NCBI GenBank assembly: GCA_903893485.1
Contig: CAITMK010000009.1
Coordinates: forward strand, 1 to 54,974
Length of the DNA: 54,974 nucleotides
DNA from: Candidatus Magasanikiibacteriota bacterium
GTDB taxonomy: Bacteria > Patescibacteria > ABY1 > Magasanikbacterales > 2-02-FULL-50-9b
Direction of reading: 5' to 3'
Shown here: positions 53,550 to 54,974 of the stretch, piece after piece
Layout: the number at the start of each line of letters is the position of its first letter
How positions within the stretch are numbered: position 1 is the stretch's first letter
Position numbers and translations under genes: made by a program
Notes under the pieces: model-generated
The model's input: the letters and a program-made list of their open reading frames with translations, nothing else
Database searches by the model: none
What the model was told of the DNA's origin: nothing

Positions 53550-54974
53550 ATGAACGTTAATTTTCTTGAGCCGCACTCCCCGTATCACGGACCAAATAAA
53601 AAGCGCATGCTTTTTATTATTTTTTTGTGCGTTTGTGCGTCTGGCGTGTTTGCCGGAACTGCGTGGGCAGGCACCAAATTTTTTGAATCAAAAGACGCGG
53701 CCCAAGCAAATCTGCAGCCCGAACAAATTCAACCAATCGAAACTAATTCTTTTTGGGGCAAAATAAAATCACTGTTAGTTTCTACCAATCGCCCACTTGT
53801 TGGTGTTGATCAAGACCGCATCAACGTTGCACTGTACGGTATCGGCGGCGACGGCCACGATGGCGCGCAACTTACCGACACTATTTTAGTTGCAAGTATC
53901 AAACCGTCAACCAAACAAGTCGCCATGCTTTCAATTCCACGCGACACACAAGTTGATATTCCAGGCTACGGCCCTCATAAAATTAACGAAGTAAACGCCG
54001 ACGGTGAACAAGAAAATCCCGGCAGTGGCGGCGAAGCTGCAACAAAATTTTTAGAAGGATTTTTACAACAACCAATTCCGTATTACGTGCGCGTTGATTT
54101 TTCAGGCTTCTCGCAAGTCATCGATGATATTGGCGGCGTTGATGTATACGTCGAAAAACCATTTACTGACGATTCATTTCCAACCAATGATTATAAATAT
54201 CGCAGCATCAGTTTTAAAAAAGGTTGGGAACACATGGACGGCCCACGCGCGCTCGATTATGCACGTTCGCGCCACGGAAATAATTTTGAAGGCTCAGATT
54301 TTGCACGCGCAAAACGTCAACAAAAAATTATGCTTGCGGTGCGCGACAAATTATTGTCCGGCGACACATTGCTCCACCCGGGCCGCATCATTTCAATTTT
54401 AAATGCGCTCGATACGCACGTGCTTACCAATTTAAAAACGCAAGATTTTATTTCATTCGCAACACTTGCAAAAGATTTAGATGTGCAAAATGTTACGAGT
54501 GTTGTTTTATCCGATGATCCCGCAAGTGTACTGTACGACGACATGTCAACAGGTGTTTTCTATTTGAAACCAAAAGATCCAACGCTTGCGCCGATTCGCG
54601 AGATCGCTGCCAATATGTTTGATAAAGCAGCCACCGAAAAAGTGGATGGGATTATGTCATTAACTCCGGTTACTGCGCCGGTGGTTTTAACCGGTTCAAA
54701 TATTGAAATCGAAAATGGCACCTGGCGCCCTGGTTTTGCTGCTCGCGAACAATCACAACTCATTACCAAAGGTTTTGCAGTCAAGACCGTTGGTAATGCG
54801 GACACCCGCCCACTCGCCCGAACTCAAATTATTGACGTCACCCACAAAAATGATACGGTCATCGCGGCACTCAAAAAGCGCTATGATGCGGATGTATTGA
54901 CCACTACTAGTTCAACACCCGCGGCAAACATTGACATAATCCTCATTTTAGGGGAGAATGCAAAGGATATAGCA
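53550..54974 (+). CDS. LytR-CpsA-Psr (LCP) family protein (3' end beyond window)
   Basis: 475 codons, open to the right edge. A short cytoplasmic part, one transmembrane helix (about 20-40), an LCP domain (about 88-270) with TDTILVASI, MLSIPRDTQVDIPG, HKINEVNADG, VDFSGFSQVIDDIGGVDVYV and LDYARSRHGNNFEGSDFARAKRQQ (Arg and Asp residues for the polyprenyl phosphate), then a LytR_C-like domain near the end (AVKTVGNADTRPLARTQI). LCP enzymes attach glycopolymers from lipid carriers to peptidoglycan or proteins. It could act with the O-antigen-ligase-like protein at 45.6 kb. Confidence 0.93.
   Translation, partial: MNVNFLEPHSPYHGPNKKRMLFIIFLCVCASGVFAGTAWAGTKFFESKDAAQANLQPEQIQPIETNSFWGKIKSLLVSTNRPLVGVDQDRINVALYGIGGDGHDGAQLTDTILVASIKPSTKQVAMLSIPRDTQVDIPGYGPHKINEVNADGEQENPGSGGEAATKFLEGFLQQPIPYYVRVDFSGFSQVIDDIGGVDVYVEKPFTDDSFPTNDYKYRSISFKKGWEHMDGPRALDYARSRHGNNFEGSDFARAKRQQKIMLAVRDKLLSGDTLLHPGRIISILNALDTHVLTNLKTQDFISFATLAKDLDVQNVTSVVLSDDPASVLYDDMSTGVFYLKPKDPTLAPIREIAANMFDKAATEKVDGIMSLTPVTAPVVLTGSNIEIENGTWRPGFAAREQSQLITKGFAVKTVGNADTRPLARTQIIDVTHKNDTVIAALKKRYDADVLTTTSSTPAANIDIILILGENAKDIA

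Overview
The window reads as a chromosomal segment of a Candidate Phyla Radiation (Patescibacteria) bacterium, probably of the Parcubacteria branch. The evidence is indirect: two surface proteins with a type IV secretion pilin-like N-terminus, one of them 3,356 residues; a 16S rRNA gene that is not linked to 23S or 5S and has mismatches to the common 515F, 806R and 1492R primers; almost no Shine-Dalgarno sequences although the 16S 3' end carries a normal anti-SD; and compact, overlapping genes. UGA is used as a stop codon, so the recoded-UGA lineages (Gracilibacteria, Absconditabacteria) do not fit. Genus or order cannot be assigned by eye.

Layout: (1) 1-8.1 kb: a recQ helicase cut by the window edge, an M50-like membrane protease, and a copper operon (csoR, copA, an HMA-SafE fusion, a cupredoxin) whose CsoR operator fills the promoter spacer. 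Upstream of it are an ATP-grasp protein, a DUF2238-like membrane protein and a metallophosphoesterase. (2) 8.1-11.9 kb: a 21-residue lysine-rich protein, a malate:quinone oxidoreductase-like flavoprotein, a cytochrome b5-like protein, DoxX, a small DUF5670 protein and cyclopropane fatty acid synthase. (3) 11.9-19.1 kb: a housekeeping and division block with pyk, an HtrA protease, nrdR, ftsZ, two small unknown genes and ftsA. (4) 19.1-34.9 kb: dagK, ybeY, three membrane-anchored proteins with Asp-rich thrombospondin type 3-like repeats, the 10-kb giant gene, its 648-residue paralogue, yqeY and rpsU, all on one strand and nearly gapless. (5) 35-41 kb: hisS, lepB, two secreted wall or surface proteins, tRNA-Ile(GAT) preceded by a structured candidate RNA, and a foreign-looking GC-rich gene with its own promoter, Shine-Dalgarno site and terminator. 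(6) 41.1-42.9 kb: a self-contained 16S rRNA transcription unit. (7) 43-50.9 kb: alr, orphan genes, trmD, an O-antigen-ligase-like protein, khpA, rpsP and a short SMC-like ATPase. (8) 50.9-55 kb: a large multi-stem inverted repeat, rny, hup, tRNA-Val(CAC) followed by a long nested hairpin, and a LytR-CpsA-Psr protein cut by the window edge.

How parts work together: region 4 looks like one expression unit for an exported surface apparatus (pilin-like anchors with Ig/TIG and Cys-rich domains, plus probable Ca-binding partners) that continues into division genes. LepB, HtrA, the LCP protein, the O-antigen-ligase-like protein and Alr are envelope functions. Eleven genes have a -10 element only 6-10 bases before an ATG with no Shine-Dalgarno site, so leaderless transcripts appear to be common here. 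The best candidates for something undescribed are the giant pilin-anchored operon, the RNA upstream of tRNA-Ile, the 170-bp cruciform between smc and rny, and the nested hairpin after tRNA-Val.
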